Source: Rhabdonatronobacter sediminivivens
Lineage (GTDB): Bacteria > Pseudomonadota > Alphaproteobacteria > Rhodobacterales > Rhodobacteraceae
NCBI RefSeq assembly: GCF_013415485.1
Contig: NZ_JACBXS010000015.1
Coordinates: 1-64,000 of the forward strand
Reading direction: 5' to 3'
DNA: 64,000 nucleotides
Part shown: in pieces, positions 36,660 through 45,238 of the stretch
How positions within the stretch are numbered: position 1 is the first letter of the stretch
Layout of the letters: each line of letters begins with the position of its first letter
Position numbers and translations under genes: made by a program
Notes under the pieces: model-generated
Databases searched by the model: none
Told to the model about the DNA's origin: nothing
The model's input: only the letters and a program-made list of their open reading frames with translations

Positions 36660-37466
36660 CTGCGTCTTGAACGTCTGACACTGATCCTTGAGATCGTCGG
36701 CCAGAAGGGCGCGGCAACGTTGGCCGATATCTGCACCCATTCGGATCTGCCCAAGCCCTCGGCCTATCGGCTGGCGCAGGACCTGGTGGGTGCGGGGCTG
36801 CTGGAACCCGTGGCCCGGGGCCGGTTCGCCATCGGCAACCGACTGAAACGGATCACACGTTCCGAGCAATCCGACCGTGCCCTGCTGGAGATCATTGCCC
36901 CTGCCCTCAAACAGGCGGCCACCCGGCACGGTGCGGTATTCTTCCTGTCGCGCTTGCGTGGCCGGGCGGTGGAAATCATCCACGTGGAAACCCCCGAAAG
37001 CGGCGTGTCTTACCTGCATCCCGGACTTGGCAAGCGTCCGCTTCATGCCTGTTCCTGCTCCAAGGCGGTCGCCGCATTCTCGAGCAATCTACGCGCGACC
37101 GGGGCTCTGGAGGGGCGGCTGAAAGCCTTTACCGAATTCACGCTCACCCGGGTCGAAGATCTGGAGGCGGAACTTCAGGTGATCCGGCAACGCGGCTACG
37201 CCGAATGCGTTGAGGAGATTGATCGCGGCATGTGTTCGGTTGCGGCCCCGCTGGGAGAAACCGGTTTTGGCGCAACCATGTCGATCGGCGCTGCAGGCTC
37301 CACACGCGTGTTTAGCCCGGCATTCCGTGCAAGGATGGGGCAAGAGATCATCGCGCTGACCCGCGCAGTTGCGGCGAGCCTGGGCGGACTGGATCTGGAT
37401 GAACCGGCCCGCCCCGGGCAAGCCCGTCAGGGCGACACTTGGGCACCGATGCCGCAAGCCCGGTGA
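36660..37466 (+). CDS. IclR-family transcriptional regulator, start codon unclear
   Basis: The frame begins after a TGA and gives LRLERLTLILEIVGQKGA, then TLADICTHSDLPKPSAYRL, a standard IclR winged helix. An effector-binding domain follows (HPGLGKRPLHACSCSKAVAA, EEIDRGMCSVAAPLGETG). No ATG or GTG precedes the helix-turn-helix: the first possible start is CTG 36660, and TTG 36720 would remove half of the DNA-binding domain. Either a rare start is used or the 5' end has been lost. The divergent gene is a truncated methanethiol oxidase, so this regulator may be an orphan. Confidence 0.75.
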   Translation: MRLERLTLILEIVGQKGAATLADICTHSDLPKPSAYRLAQDLVGAGLLEPVARGRFAIGNRLKRITRSEQSDRALLEIIAPALKQAATRHGAVFFLSRLRGRAVEIIHVETPESGVSYLHPGLGKRPLHACSCSKAVAAFSSNLRATGALEGRLKAFTEFTLTRVEDLEAELQVIRQRGYAECVEEIDRGMCSVAAPLGETGFGATMSIGAAGSTRVFSPAFRARMGQEIIALTRAVAASLGGLDLDEPARPGQARQGDTWAPMPQAR

Positions 37467-37550
37467 AGCGCACAGGATGCGCACCGACATGCGCGATCAG
37501 GGTCATTTGCTGACATCAGCGCGGATGACGCATGGTGCGGCCTGGATGAA

Positions 37551-37626
37551 TGGTGCCGGCTGAGGGACTCGAACCCCCGACCTTCGGTTTACAAAACCAC
37601 TGCTCTACCAACTGAGCTAAGCCGGC
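37551..37626 (-). tRNA. tRNA-Thr (anticodon UGU)
   Basis: On the minus strand, GCCGGCT pairs with AGCCGGC to form the acceptor stem and the gene ends in an encoded CCA (76 nt including CCA). The D-arm GCTCAGTTGGTAGAGC and T-arm GGGGGTTCGAGTCCCTC are standard. The anticodon loop TTTGTAA gives UGU, which decodes threonine. The outer anticodon-stem pair is mismatched. Confidence 0.93.
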
Positions 37627-37836
37627 CCGGACCCTGCATAGGGCGAAAATGCGGCGGGCTCAAGCCACCGTTTCCAGGAAAGGGCAGCGGCGGGAGCGTG
37701 CTGCCAAACCGTCAAGAATACGCCTTGCAGCCGCCATATTGGATGGCCAGACTGCACCATGCACGGGCAGTGCCGCACCCGACCCTGATGCACGGTGTCG
37801 TTGCGGCCAAAATCGGACAAAGGCTTCGGAGCAGGC

Positions 37837-38712
37837 ATGAAGATATCCCTTCACCTTGGCGCACATCTGACCGACGATGACCGGCTGTCACGCTGCCTGA
37901 TCAAGAACCGCGATCTGCTGGCCGGGCAGGCGATTGCCGTGCCGGGGCCCGGCAAATATCGTGAACTGTTGCGCGCGGCGACCGAGCGGCTGCAGGGGGC
38001 GCGTGCCAGCGCCGAGACAACGGCGGCATTGCTGGATGATATCCTGAACATGGATGGCGCCGAGCGGATGGTACTGTCATCGGCGGAATTCCTGGGGCCG
38101 CGCGGCTGGGCGATCCGCGATTCGGCGCTCTACCCCCAGGCCGCCGAGAAATTTTCGGCGCTGCGCAACCTGTTCCCCAATCACCCGGTCGAAGCCTTCC
38201 TGGCCGTGCGCAACCCGGCCACATTCATGGCGTCACTGGTTGATGTGGCCCATGACAAGGCGCGCGAGCGGATCCTGAGCACCACCACCCCCGCCGATCT
38301 GCGCTGGTCAGCCGTCGTCAACGCCATGCGCACCGCCTGCCCCGATGTTCCCCTGACGATCTGGTGCGATGAGGATACGCCATATCTGTGGAATGACATC
38401 CTGCGCGCGGTCAGTGCCCACCCCGATGGCATCACGCTGCGCCATACTTATGACTGGTTCGCCCAGGTCATGCGCCCCGAGGGTCTGGAACTGATGCTGA
38501 ATTGGCTGGAGCACCACCCCCCCCAGACCGAGGATCAGCGCCGCCGGATCATCAGCGCCTTTCTGGACAAGTATTTTGATGCCGAAAAGGTGGATGTGGA
38601 CCTGAACCTGCCCGGCTGGACCGAGGACATGGTCGAAGTCCTGACCGAGCTTTACGATCAGGACATGGACGCAATTCGCGCCATCGAGGGCGTTCGGGTG
38701 CTGACGCCCTGA
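37837..38712 (+). CDS. Protein of unknown function, possibly sulfotransferase-like
   Basis: A 291-residue cytoplasmic protein. The opening MKISLHLGAHLTDDDRLSRC resembles the beta-strand and loop that start sulfotransferase-like P-loop proteins, and FLAVRNPATFMASLVD resembles their second conserved motif (R-P/N-x-S region). Both are degenerate, so activity cannot be asserted. The start at 37837 has GGAG seven to ten bases upstream. It stands between tRNA-Thr and gapR. Confidence 0.6.
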   Translation: MKISLHLGAHLTDDDRLSRCLIKNRDLLAGQAIAVPGPGKYRELLRAATERLQGARASAETTAALLDDILNMDGAERMVLSSAEFLGPRGWAIRDSALYPQAAEKFSALRNLFPNHPVEAFLAVRNPATFMASLVDVAHDKARERILSTTTPADLRWSAVVNAMRTACPDVPLTIWCDEDTPYLWNDILRAVSAHPDGITLRHTYDWFAQVMRPEGLELMLNWLEHHPPQTEDQRRRIISAFLDKYFDAEKVDVDLNLPGWTEDMVEVLTELYDQDMDAIRAIEGVRVLTP

Positions 38713-38722
38713 GCGCGGCGCG

Positions 38723-38974
38723 TCACTCCATCCCCAGCGCGGCCTTGTAGACCTCCAGAATCGCCTCTTCTTCGGCGATTTCATCGGGCTTGCGCTTGCG
38801 CATGGCGATGATCTTGCGGATCACCTTGGTGTCATAGCCCCGGCCCTTGGCCTCGGCCATGACCTCTTTCTGCTGGTCGGCAATGTCCTTCTTCTCGGCT
38901 TCCAGATGCTCGAACCTTTCGATGAACTGGCGCAGTTCATCGGCTGTGACGCTATAGGCATCGGGGGTGTTCAT
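38723..38974 (-). CDS. gapR: GapR-type DNA-binding protein (DUF2312)
   Basis: An 83-residue, highly charged helical protein. It contains DELRQFIERFEHLEAEKKDI, ADQQKEVMAEAKGRGYDTKV and IRKIIAMRKRKPDEIAEEE, the core of the DUF2312/GapR family. In Caulobacter GapR encircles overtwisted, AT-rich DNA and supports replication and topoisomerase action. It converges with the preceding gene across 10 bp. Confidence 0.95.
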   Translation of the reverse strand: MNTPDAYSVTADELRQFIERFEHLEAEKKDIADQQKEVMAEAKGRGYDTKVIRKIIAMRKRKPDEIAEEEAILEVYKAALGME

Positions 38975-39111
38975 GGTCGGCGCTCCTGCCCTTGATGATT
39001 TTCCCTGTTCCTAATTCGGTCGCACGGGCGCCGCAAGCCTGCCCGCAGTCGCAGTTGCGCCTTGGCCGGAACCGCGCTAACCCCGTCCTGTGCTTGGTGA
39101 CGGAGGGCAGG

Positions 39112-39327
39112 ATGGACTGGCTGATCTGGACAGGGGCGGCAGTTTCGCTGGCGGGCGTCGGTGCGCTTGTCTGGTGCATCCTGTTTGCCATGCGCGCCCG
39201 GCGTGAAGCGCGCGACGAAATCGACCTGCGCGCCCGGCTGCAGCACGCGGTTCTGGTGAATTTCGGGGCCCTTGCGGTGTCGGTGCTGGGGCTGATGATG
39301 GTCGTCGTCGGGATCTTCATGAGTTGA
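39112..39327 (+). CDS. Small two-helix membrane protein
   Basis: A 71-residue protein with two hydrophobic helices (about 3-25 and 46-69) separated by a charged stretch (AMRARREARDEIDLRARLQH), suggesting a hairpin with a cytoplasmic loop. The start at 39112 has GGAGG nine bases upstream; a longer frame upstream lacks a site and adds non-membrane sequence. Function unknown. It diverges from gapR and precedes ftsB. Confidence 0.65.
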   Translation: MDWLIWTGAAVSLAGVGALVWCILFAMRARREARDEIDLRARLQHAVLVNFGALAVSVLGLMMVVVGIFMS

Positions 39328-39380
39328 GCCGGGCGACCCGCCGCAGGGGATTCCCTTGGGCGCTGGACTGTGGCATAGTT

Positions 39381-39400
39381 CCTGGAACAACAATTCCAGG
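39381..39400. promoter_or_regulatory. Inverted repeat before ftsB
   Basis: CCTGGAA (39381-39387) and TTCCAGG (39394-39400) are perfect 7-bp arms with a 6-nt spacer, 15 bp before the ftsB ATG at 39415. It could be an operator or a 5' leader hairpin. It does not match the alphaproteobacterial LexA box GTTC-N7-GTTC. Confidence 0.4.
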
Positions 39401-39414
39401 CAGGTCGCAGGCAC

Positions 39415-39711
39415 ATGAAACGGAACCGATCGGCATTTGTCGTGGCGCTGCATGTCACGGCGCTTGTGGTCATGGGCGGGTATTTCGGCTTTGCCGCCGT
39501 GCAGGGGGATTACGGCCTGTTCAACCGCATCCAGATCGAAGCCGAAAACGTGACCCTGCGCAGCAAGCGGGACGCGCTGCAACAGGAACTGGCCCAGTAT
39601 CAGAACCGCACCCGCCGCCTGTCCGAGGACTATCTGGATATCGAGCTTCTGGACCAGCAGGCCCGCCAGGTCCTGGGCCTGATGCACCCGTCCGAAATCG
39701 TCATCCGCTGA
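39415..39711 (+). CDS. ftsB: Septum formation initiator (FtsB/DivIC family)
   Basis: A 98-residue bitopic division protein with a short cytoplasmic N-terminus, one helix (about 8-28) and a periplasmic coiled coil (IEAENVTLRSKRDALQQELA). It ends with LDIELLDQQARQVLGLMHPS, the usual FtsB tail. It would bridge FtsL and FtsQ at the septum. Its position just upstream of pdhA is a conserved alphaproteobacterial arrangement. Confidence 0.88.
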   Translation: MKRNRSAFVVALHVTALVVMGGYFGFAAVQGDYGLFNRIQIEAENVTLRSKRDALQQELAQYQNRTRRLSEDYLDIELLDQQARQVLGLMHPSEIVIR

Positions 39712-39766
39712 CCCCCGCGGCGGCTTTGGAAAACGTCTTTGCCCCGCAGCGGATAATGCGCTATCA

Positions 39767-39788
39767 AATAGTTTAACACTGAACTATT
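39767..39788. promoter_or_regulatory. Palindromic operator candidate upstream of pdhA
   Basis: AATAGTT (39767-39773) and AACTATT (39782-39788) form a perfect 7-bp inverted repeat with an 8-nt spacer, ending 26 bp before the pdhA ATG. The site is AT-rich in a GC-rich background and positioned to overlap a promoter. The cognate regulator is unknown. Confidence 0.5.
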
Positions 39789-39814
39789 GGCCGCAACAAC
39801 AAGGGGCGACCGCG

Positions 39815-40825
39815 ATGGCTGCGCGAAAATCGACTGCAAAGTCCAACATTTCAAAGGATGAGCTGCTTGGCTACTACCGTGACATGCTGCTTATCCGGCG
39901 ATTCGAGGAAAAGGCCGGGCAGCTTTACGGGATGGGCCTCATCGGCGGGTTCTGCCACCTTTACATCGGCCAGGAAGCGGTTGTCGTAGGGCTGGAAGCC
40001 GCCGCGAAGGAAGGCGACAAGCGCGTCACATCCTACCGCGATCACGGGCATATGCTGGCCTGCGGCATGGATCCCAATGGCGTGATGGCCGAACTCACCG
40101 GCCGTGAGGGGGGCTATTCCAAAGGCAAGGGCGGCTCCATGCACATGTTCTCGAAAGAGAAACATTTCTACGGTGGCCACGGCATCGTCGGCGCTCAGGT
40201 GCCAATCGGTGCGGGCCTTGCCTTTGCCGACAAGTACAAGGGCAATGACAATGTCACCTTCACCTATTTCGGCGATGGTGCGGCCAACCAGGGCCAGGTC
40301 TATGAAACCTACAACATGGCGATGCTGTGGGACCTGCCGGTGATCTTCGTGATCGAAAACAACAAATACGCCATGGGCACTTCGGTCCAGCGCGCCACCA
40401 AATCCCCCAGCCTGTGGGAACGCGGCGCCGCCTATGGCATCCCCGGTGAGGAAGTGGACGGCATGGACGTGCTGGCCGTCAAGGCCGCCGGCGAAAAGGC
40501 GGTGGCCCACTGCCGCGCCGGCAAGGGGCCGTATATCCTTGAAATCATGACCTATCGCTACCGTGGCCACTCCATGTCCGACCCGGCCAAGTATCGCACC
40601 CGTGACGAGGTCCAGAAAATGCGCGAGGAACGCGACGCCATCGAACATGTGCGCGACCTGCTGCTGCAGGGCAAACATGCCACCGAAGATGACCTCAAGG
40701 CCATCGACAAGGATATCAAGGCTGTGGTCAACGACTCGGCCGAATTCGCCAAGGAAAGCCCCGAGCCCGCGCTCGAAGAGCTCTGGACCGATATCTACGC
40801 CGATGACGTGCCGCAGAACGCCTGA
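39815..40825 (+). CDS. pdhA: Pyruvate dehydrogenase E1 component, alpha subunit
   Basis: A 336-residue thiamine-diphosphate enzyme subunit that decarboxylates pyruvate and reductively acetylates the lipoyl arm. It shows YRDMLLIRRFEEKAGQLYGM, GGSMHMFSKEKHFYGGHGIV, the ThDP motif FGDGAANQGQVYETYNMAML, and the loop YRYRGHSMSDPAKYRTRDEV that contains the regulatory-serine position of E1 alpha. It is first in pdhA-pdhB-pdhC. No lpd gene follows here. Confidence 0.98.
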   Translation: MAARKSTAKSNISKDELLGYYRDMLLIRRFEEKAGQLYGMGLIGGFCHLYIGQEAVVVGLEAAAKEGDKRVTSYRDHGHMLACGMDPNGVMAELTGREGGYSKGKGGSMHMFSKEKHFYGGHGIVGAQVPIGAGLAFADKYKGNDNVTFTYFGDGAANQGQVYETYNMAMLWDLPVIFVIENNKYAMGTSVQRATKSPSLWERGAAYGIPGEEVDGMDVLAVKAAGEKAVAHCRAGKGPYILEIMTYRYRGHSMSDPAKYRTRDEVQKMREERDAIEHVRDLLLQGKHATEDDLKAIDKDIKAVVNDSAEFAKESPEPALEELWTDIYADDVPQNA

Positions 40826-40840
40826 GGGGAGAGGAAACAC

Positions 40841-42226
40841 ATGGCAACCGAAGTATTGATGCCCGCCCTTTCACCCACGATGGAAGAGGGCACGCTCGCA
40901 AAATGGCTGGTCAAGGAAGGCGACACCGTCGCCGCCGGCGACATCATCGCCGAGATCGAAACCGACAAGGCCACCATGGAATTCGAAGCGGTGGATGAAG
41001 GGACCATCGGCAAGATCCTGGTTGCCGAAGGCACCGAAGGGGTGAAGGTCAACACCCCCATCGCCGTGCTGGTCGAAGAGGGCGAAAGCGCCGACAACAT
41101 CGACACCGGGTCCGAGCCCGCGCCGTCAGCCGCCCCGGCGGCTGACGCCGGCGACAAGGCGGCCCCCGAAGGGGGCTCCGCGAAGGCCGCCCCCCCCGCA
41201 CAACCAAAGCCGGACACCAGCCCCGACTGGCCCGCGGACACGCCGATGAAGAAACAGACCGTGCGCGAAGCCCTGCGCGACGCCATGGCCGAAGAAATGC
41301 GCCGCAAGGATGAAGTCTTCGTCATGGGCGAGGAAGTCGCGGAATACGAGGGCGCCTACAAGATCACCCAGGGGTTGCTGGACGAATTCGGCGCCCGCCG
41401 CGTGGTGGACACGCCTATCACCGAACACGGCTTCGCCGGTATCGGCGTCGGCGCGGCCTTCGGCGGACTGCGGCCCATCGTCGAATTCATGACCTTCAAC
41501 TTTGCCATGCAGGCCATGGACCAGATCCTCAATTCAGCCGCCAAGACGCTCTACATGTCCGGCGGCCAGATGGGCTGCCCCATTGTCTTTCGCGGCCCCA
41601 ACGGCGCCGCCGCACGCGTCGCCGCCCAGCACAGCCAGTGCTACGCCGCCTGGTATTCGCATATCCCCGGGCTGAAGGTTGCCATGCCCTACTCCGCCGC
41701 CGACGCCAAGGGCCTGCTGAAATCCGCCATCCGTGACCCCAACCCTGTGATCTTCCTGGAAAACGAAATCCTCTATGGCCGCAGCTTCGACGTGCCGGAT
41801 ATCGATGACCTGACCATCCCCTTCGGCAAGGCGAAGACCTGGCGTGAAGGCTCGGACGTCACCATCGTCAGCTTCGGCATCGGCATGACCTATGCGCTGG
41901 AAGCCGCCGAGAAACTGGCCCAGGACGGGATCGAGGCCGAGGTGATCGACCTGCGCACCCTCCGCCCCATGGACACCGACGCCATCCTCGCCTCGGTGCG
42001 CAAGACCAACCGCCTGGTCACGGTCGAGGAGGGCTTCCCCCAATCCTCGGTCGGCAATTACATCACCTCGGTGGTGATGGAGCACGCGTTTGACTACCTT
42101 GACGCCCCGGTGATCAACCTCACCGGCAAGGACGTGCCCATGCCCTATGCCGCCAATCTGGAAAAACTTGCGCTGGTGACCACCGATGAGGTGATCGACG
42201 CCGTGCGCAAGGTCACCTATCGCTGA
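40841..42226 (+). CDS. pdhB: Pyruvate dehydrogenase E1 beta subunit with its own lipoyl domain
   Basis: A 461-residue protein. Residues 1-80 are a lipoyl domain with the target lysine in [18 protein letters not shown] Pro/Ala linker (about 85-130) leads to a complete E1 beta subunit ([51 protein letters not shown]). Most E1 beta subunits lack the lipoyl domain; the fused form is characteristic of alphaproteobacteria. It starts 15 bp after pdhA behind GAGAGGA. Confidence 0.98.
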   Translation: MATEVLMPALSPTMEEGTLAKWLVKEGDTVAAGDIIAEIETDKATMEFEAVDEGTIGKILVAEGTEGVKVNTPIAVLVEEGESADNIDTGSEPAPSAAPAADAGDKAAPEGGSAKAAPPAQPKPDTSPDWPADTPMKKQTVREALRDAMAEEMRRKDEVFVMGEEVAEYEGAYKITQGLLDEFGARRVVDTPITEHGFAGIGVGAAFGGLRPIVEFMTFNFAMQAMDQILNSAAKTLYMSGGQMGCPIVFRGPNGAAARVAAQHSQCYAAWYSHIPGLKVAMPYSAADAKGLLKSAIRDPNPVIFLENEILYGRSFDVPDIDDLTIPFGKAKTWREGSDVTIVSFGIGMTYALEAAEKLAQDGIEAEVIDLRTLRPMDTDAILASVRKTNRLVTVEEGFPQSSVGNYITSVVMEHAFDYLDAPVINLTGKDVPMPYAANLEKLALVTTDEVIDAVRKVTYR

Positions 42227-42237
42227 GGGAGGGTACC

Positions 42238-43536
42238 ATGCCAACAGAAATCCTGATGCCCGCCCTCTCGCCCACCATGGAGGAAGGCACGCTGGCCAAA
42301 TGGCTGGTCAAGGAGGGCGACACCGTCGCCTCCGGCGATATCCTGGCCGAGATCGAGACCGACAAGGCCACCATGGAATTCGAAGCCGTGGACGAAGGCA
42401 CCATCGGCAAGATCATGGTCGCCGAGGGCACCGAAGGGGTGAAGGTCAACACCCCCATCGCCGTCCTGCTCGATGACGGCGAAAGCGCCGAGGATATCGA
42501 CACCGCCGCCGATACCCCCGCGCCCGAGGCCCCCAGGGCCGAGGCGGGCGCGAAGGCGGCCCCCAGCGGGGGCTCCGCCGCGCCCGCTCCCTCCGCCACG
42601 GCGCCCGCGGCGCCCAAGGGCGGTGACGGTAGCCGCATCTTCGCCTCCCCCCTCGCCCGCCGCATCGCCGCCGACAAGGGGCTGGACCTGTCGCAGATCA
42701 AGGGCTCCGGCCCCCATGGCCGCATCGTCAAGGCCGATGTCGAAGCCGCCAAAGCTGAAACCGCCCCGGCGCCAGCCGCGTCCCAACCCGGCGCCATGCC
42801 CAGCGGCCCCGCCGCCGACGCCGTGGCCCGCATGTTCGAGGGGCGCGAGTATGAAGAGGTCAAGCTCGACGGCATGCGCCGCACCGTCGCCGCCCGCCTG
42901 ACCGAGGCCAAGCAAACCATTCCGCATTTCTACCTCCGCCGCTCGGTCGTGCTGGACCCGCTGCTGAAGTTCCGCGGTGAGCTCAACGCCCAGCTTGAAG
43001 CGCGCGGGGTGAAACTCTCGGTCAATGACTTCATCATCAAGGCCTGCGCCCTGGCGCTGCAGGACGTCCCCGACGCCAATGCCGTCTGGGCCGGCGACCG
43101 CATCCTGCGGCTCAAACCCTCGGATGTGGCCGTGGCCGTGGCGGTCGAAGGCGGGCTGTTCACCCCCGTCCTGAAGGACGCCCACGCGAAAACCCTCTCC
43201 GCGCTTTCGGCCGAGATGAAGGACCTCGCCACCCGCGCCCGCAACCGCAAGCTTGCCCCGCATGAATATGTCGGCGGCTCCATGGCGATCTCCAACCTCG
43301 GCATGTTCGGGATTGAAAACTTCGACGCCGTCATCAACCCGCCGCATGGCTCCATCCTGGCCGTGGGCGCCGGGGTGAAACAGCCGGTAGTCGGCAAGGA
43401 TGGCGAACTGGCCGTGGCCACGGTGATGTCGATGACACTCTCGGTCGATCACCGCGTGATCGATGGCGCCCTGGGGGCGGAATACCTGAAAGCCGTGATC
43501 GGCTATCTGGAAGCGCCGATGCTCATGCTGGCCTGA
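42238..43536 (+). CDS. pdhC: Dihydrolipoyllysine acetyltransferase (E2) of pyruvate dehydrogenase
   Basis: A 432-residue E2 core subunit. It has one N-terminal lipoyl domain (1-80) almost identical to that of pdhB, a Pro/Ala linker, a peripheral-subunit-binding domain ([20 protein letters not shown], about 138-170), and the catalytic acyltransferase domain with [20 protein letters not shown] near the C-terminus. It transfers the acetyl group to CoA. The gene follows pdhB by 11 bp and is followed by strong hairpins. Confidence 0.98.
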   Translation: MPTEILMPALSPTMEEGTLAKWLVKEGDTVASGDILAEIETDKATMEFEAVDEGTIGKIMVAEGTEGVKVNTPIAVLLDDGESAEDIDTAADTPAPEAPRAEAGAKAAPSGGSAAPAPSATAPAAPKGGDGSRIFASPLARRIAADKGLDLSQIKGSGPHGRIVKADVEAAKAETAPAPAASQPGAMPSGPAADAVARMFEGREYEEVKLDGMRRTVAARLTEAKQTIPHFYLRRSVVLDPLLKFRGELNAQLEARGVKLSVNDFIIKACALALQDVPDANAVWAGDRILRLKPSDVAVAVAVEGGLFTPVLKDAHAKTLSALSAEMKDLATRARNRKLAPHEYVGGSMAISNLGMFGIENFDAVINPPHGSILAVGAGVKQPVVGKDGELAVATVMSMTLSVDHRVIDGALGAEYLKAVIGYLEAPMLMLA

Positions 43537-43545
43537 AGCCTCCAG

Positions 43546-43640
43546 CGCCGGGCGCAGCGATGCCGTCGCCCGGCGTAACTTCAGTTTCGCCCCACCGCTC
43601 CCCCATTCGACCATCCGCTGACCGGCGCCCGCGCCGGTCA
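43546..43640. terminator. Two perfect hairpins after pdhC
   Basis: CGCCGGGCG (43546-43554) pairs with CGCCCGGCG (43567-43575), and TGACCGGCGC (43619-43628) pairs with GCGCCGGTCA (43631-43640). No strong T-run follows. Together with the directly adjoining repeat copy B they make a highly structured convergent intergenic region that probably terminates pdhABC. Confidence 0.55.
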
Positions 43641-43692
43641 GCGCCCCCGAGGCGCGCAGGGTGGGCGGGTGGGAGCGCGGCTCGGGGGCGCT
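43640..43692 (+). repeat. Hairpin/G-quadruplex repeat, copy B
   Basis: Left arm AGCGCCCCCGAGGCGCGC pairs with the right arm ending GGGGGCGCT with a single G-G mismatch. The loop on the plus strand is GGGTGGGCGGGTGGG, again four GGG tracts with one-base spacers. It lies between pdhC (plus) and the converging M20 gene (minus, stop at 43711). Confidence 0.85.
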
Positions 43693-43710
43693 TCTATCCA
43701 CCCATCCGCT

Positions 43711-45135
43711 TCATTCCGCCGCCCGGGGCTGGATCGGCGGCAGAACGTCATCAGGGATTGGGCAGATATAGGGCGTGCGCGCCAGCCGCCCCTGATGCTC
43801 TTCCTGCGCTGCCGCCAGAAGCGCCGGGTCCGCGATCAGCTTCTGCGCCAGCCGCCCCATGGCGCTGGCGGCATGGGTCATCCCCTTATGTGCCGCTGGC
43901 ATCTTACCCTGCGCGGTGGTCTGCCAGCTATGCCCCGGCGTGCCGATCGCATGGGTCGCCACCAGAACCTCGGTCGTCGGCACCGCCCAGGTCACATCGC
44001 CCACATCCGTCGATCCCACCATGACCTGCCCGCCCGGGCGCATGGGCACCACCCCGTCAAACAGCGGCGTATCGGGCTCGGGGTCACGCGCCACGCGGGC
44101 ATAGGCGGTGGCTATGTCGCCCTCGGTCAAAGTCGCCTGAATCCGCGCGGCAAAGGCCCGGTCGGCATCGTCAAAAGGCACGCCACCGATCTCGTCCAGA
44201 ACATCCTGCATGGCGCGGTCCATGGTCAGGTTCTCAAGATGGCTGGAGACTGCGCTGAAAATCCGGTCGCTGACCTGCGTCTCGGTCATCAACGCCGCCC
44301 CCTGCGCCACCTTGCGCACCCGCGCCACCAGCTCCTGCACCGTTGCGGAACTGAGCGAGCGGATGGAATACCGCACCTGCGCCCGCCCCTGCACCACATT
44401 CGGCGCCTTGCCGCCCGCGTCCAGATAGGCGTAATGGATGCGCGCATCCGCGGGCATATGCTCGCGCATGTAATTCACGCCGACCGACATCAGCTCTACC
44501 GCGTCCAGCGCCGACCGGCCCAGATGCGGCGACATGGCCGCGTGCGAGGACCGCCCCGCAAAGGTGAAATCGATCCGCGTGTTGGCCAGCGCCAGCGGGT
44601 CATCCACCATGGTAAAGCAGTTGGGGTGCCAGGTGATCGCCGCATCCACATCGGCAAAGGCGCCCTCGCGCACCATGAAGGCCTTGGCGGCGCCCCCTTC
44701 CTCGGCCGGGCAGCCGTAGTAGCGCACGCGGCCGGGGGTGCCCGTGGCCTCCAGCCAGTCCTTGACCGCGCAGGCCGCCAGCAGCGCCGCAGCCCCCAGC
44801 AGGTTGTGCCCGCAGCCATGGCCGTCGCCCCCCGGCACCAGCTCCTGCGGCTCGGCGATGCCCGAAACCTGGCTCAACCCCGGCAGGGCGTCATATTCGC
44901 CCACAATGGCAATCACCGGCCCGCCGCTGCCCGCCTCGCCCATGACCGCCGTGGGGATCCCGGCCAGCGCTTCGGTCACGCGGAACCCCTTGGCGCGCAA
45001 TGTCTCGACATGCGCATCGCAAGAGGCATATTCCGCATAGAGCGTTTCCGGCGTGTCCCAGACCCGGTCCGCCAGCGCCGTCAGGTCCGGCGCGTGCTGC
45101 GCGATCCGCTCCAAGATGTCCGATGTGTTCTGCAT
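43711..45135 (-). CDS. M20-family amidohydrolase, AbgB-like
   Basis: A 474-residue metallopeptidase-type hydrolase. Metal-binding segments are GDGHGCGHNLLGAAALLAAC (near 105) and YYGCPAEEGGAAKAFMV, with AITWHPNCFTMV and a lid domain (RSSHAAMSPHLGRSALDAVE). Length and WHPN/DDPLA features match the AbgB-type subunit of p-aminobenzoyl-glutamate hydrolase. It is divergent to a second M20 enzyme of AbgA/hippurate-hydrolase type, so the two may act on related N-acyl amino acids. Confidence 0.88.
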   Translation of the reverse strand: MQNTSDILERIAQHAPDLTALADRVWDTPETLYAEYASCDAHVETLRAKGFRVTEALAGIPTAVMGEAGSGGPVIAIVGEYDALPGLSQVSGIAEPQELVPGGDGHGCGHNLLGAAALLAACAVKDWLEATGTPGRVRYYGCPAEEGGAAKAFMVREGAFADVDAAITWHPNCFTMVDDPLALANTRIDFTFAGRSSHAAMSPHLGRSALDAVELMSVGVNYMREHMPADARIHYAYLDAGGKAPNVVQGRAQVRYSIRSLSSATVQELVARVRKVAQGAALMTETQVSDRIFSAVSSHLENLTMDRAMQDVLDEIGGVPFDDADRAFAARIQATLTEGDIATAYARVARDPEPDTPLFDGVVPMRPGGQVMVGSTDVGDVTWAVPTTEVLVATHAIGTPGHSWQTTAQGKMPAAHKGMTHAASAMGRLAQKLIADPALLAAAQEEHQGRLARTPYICPIPDDVLPPIQPRAAE

Positions 45136-45238
45136 GGCAAAGCCTCCTGTTCCGGTGTGCAGTGAACCCTGCCATGCGCCCCTTGTCCAGCCCCGCGCCC
45201 TGCCCTAAGCTTCGCCCAATTCAAACCCCGGAGTCCCC

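Noticed and set aside
39371..39400. A LexA box before ftsB
   Set aside because: The alphaproteobacterial pattern GTTC-N7-GTTC is not met; only the first half is present.
42217..43701. A 494-codon minus-strand frame opposite pdhC
   Set aside because: The sequence is the complement of a confidently assigned E2 gene and consists mainly of Gly, Ala and His runs.
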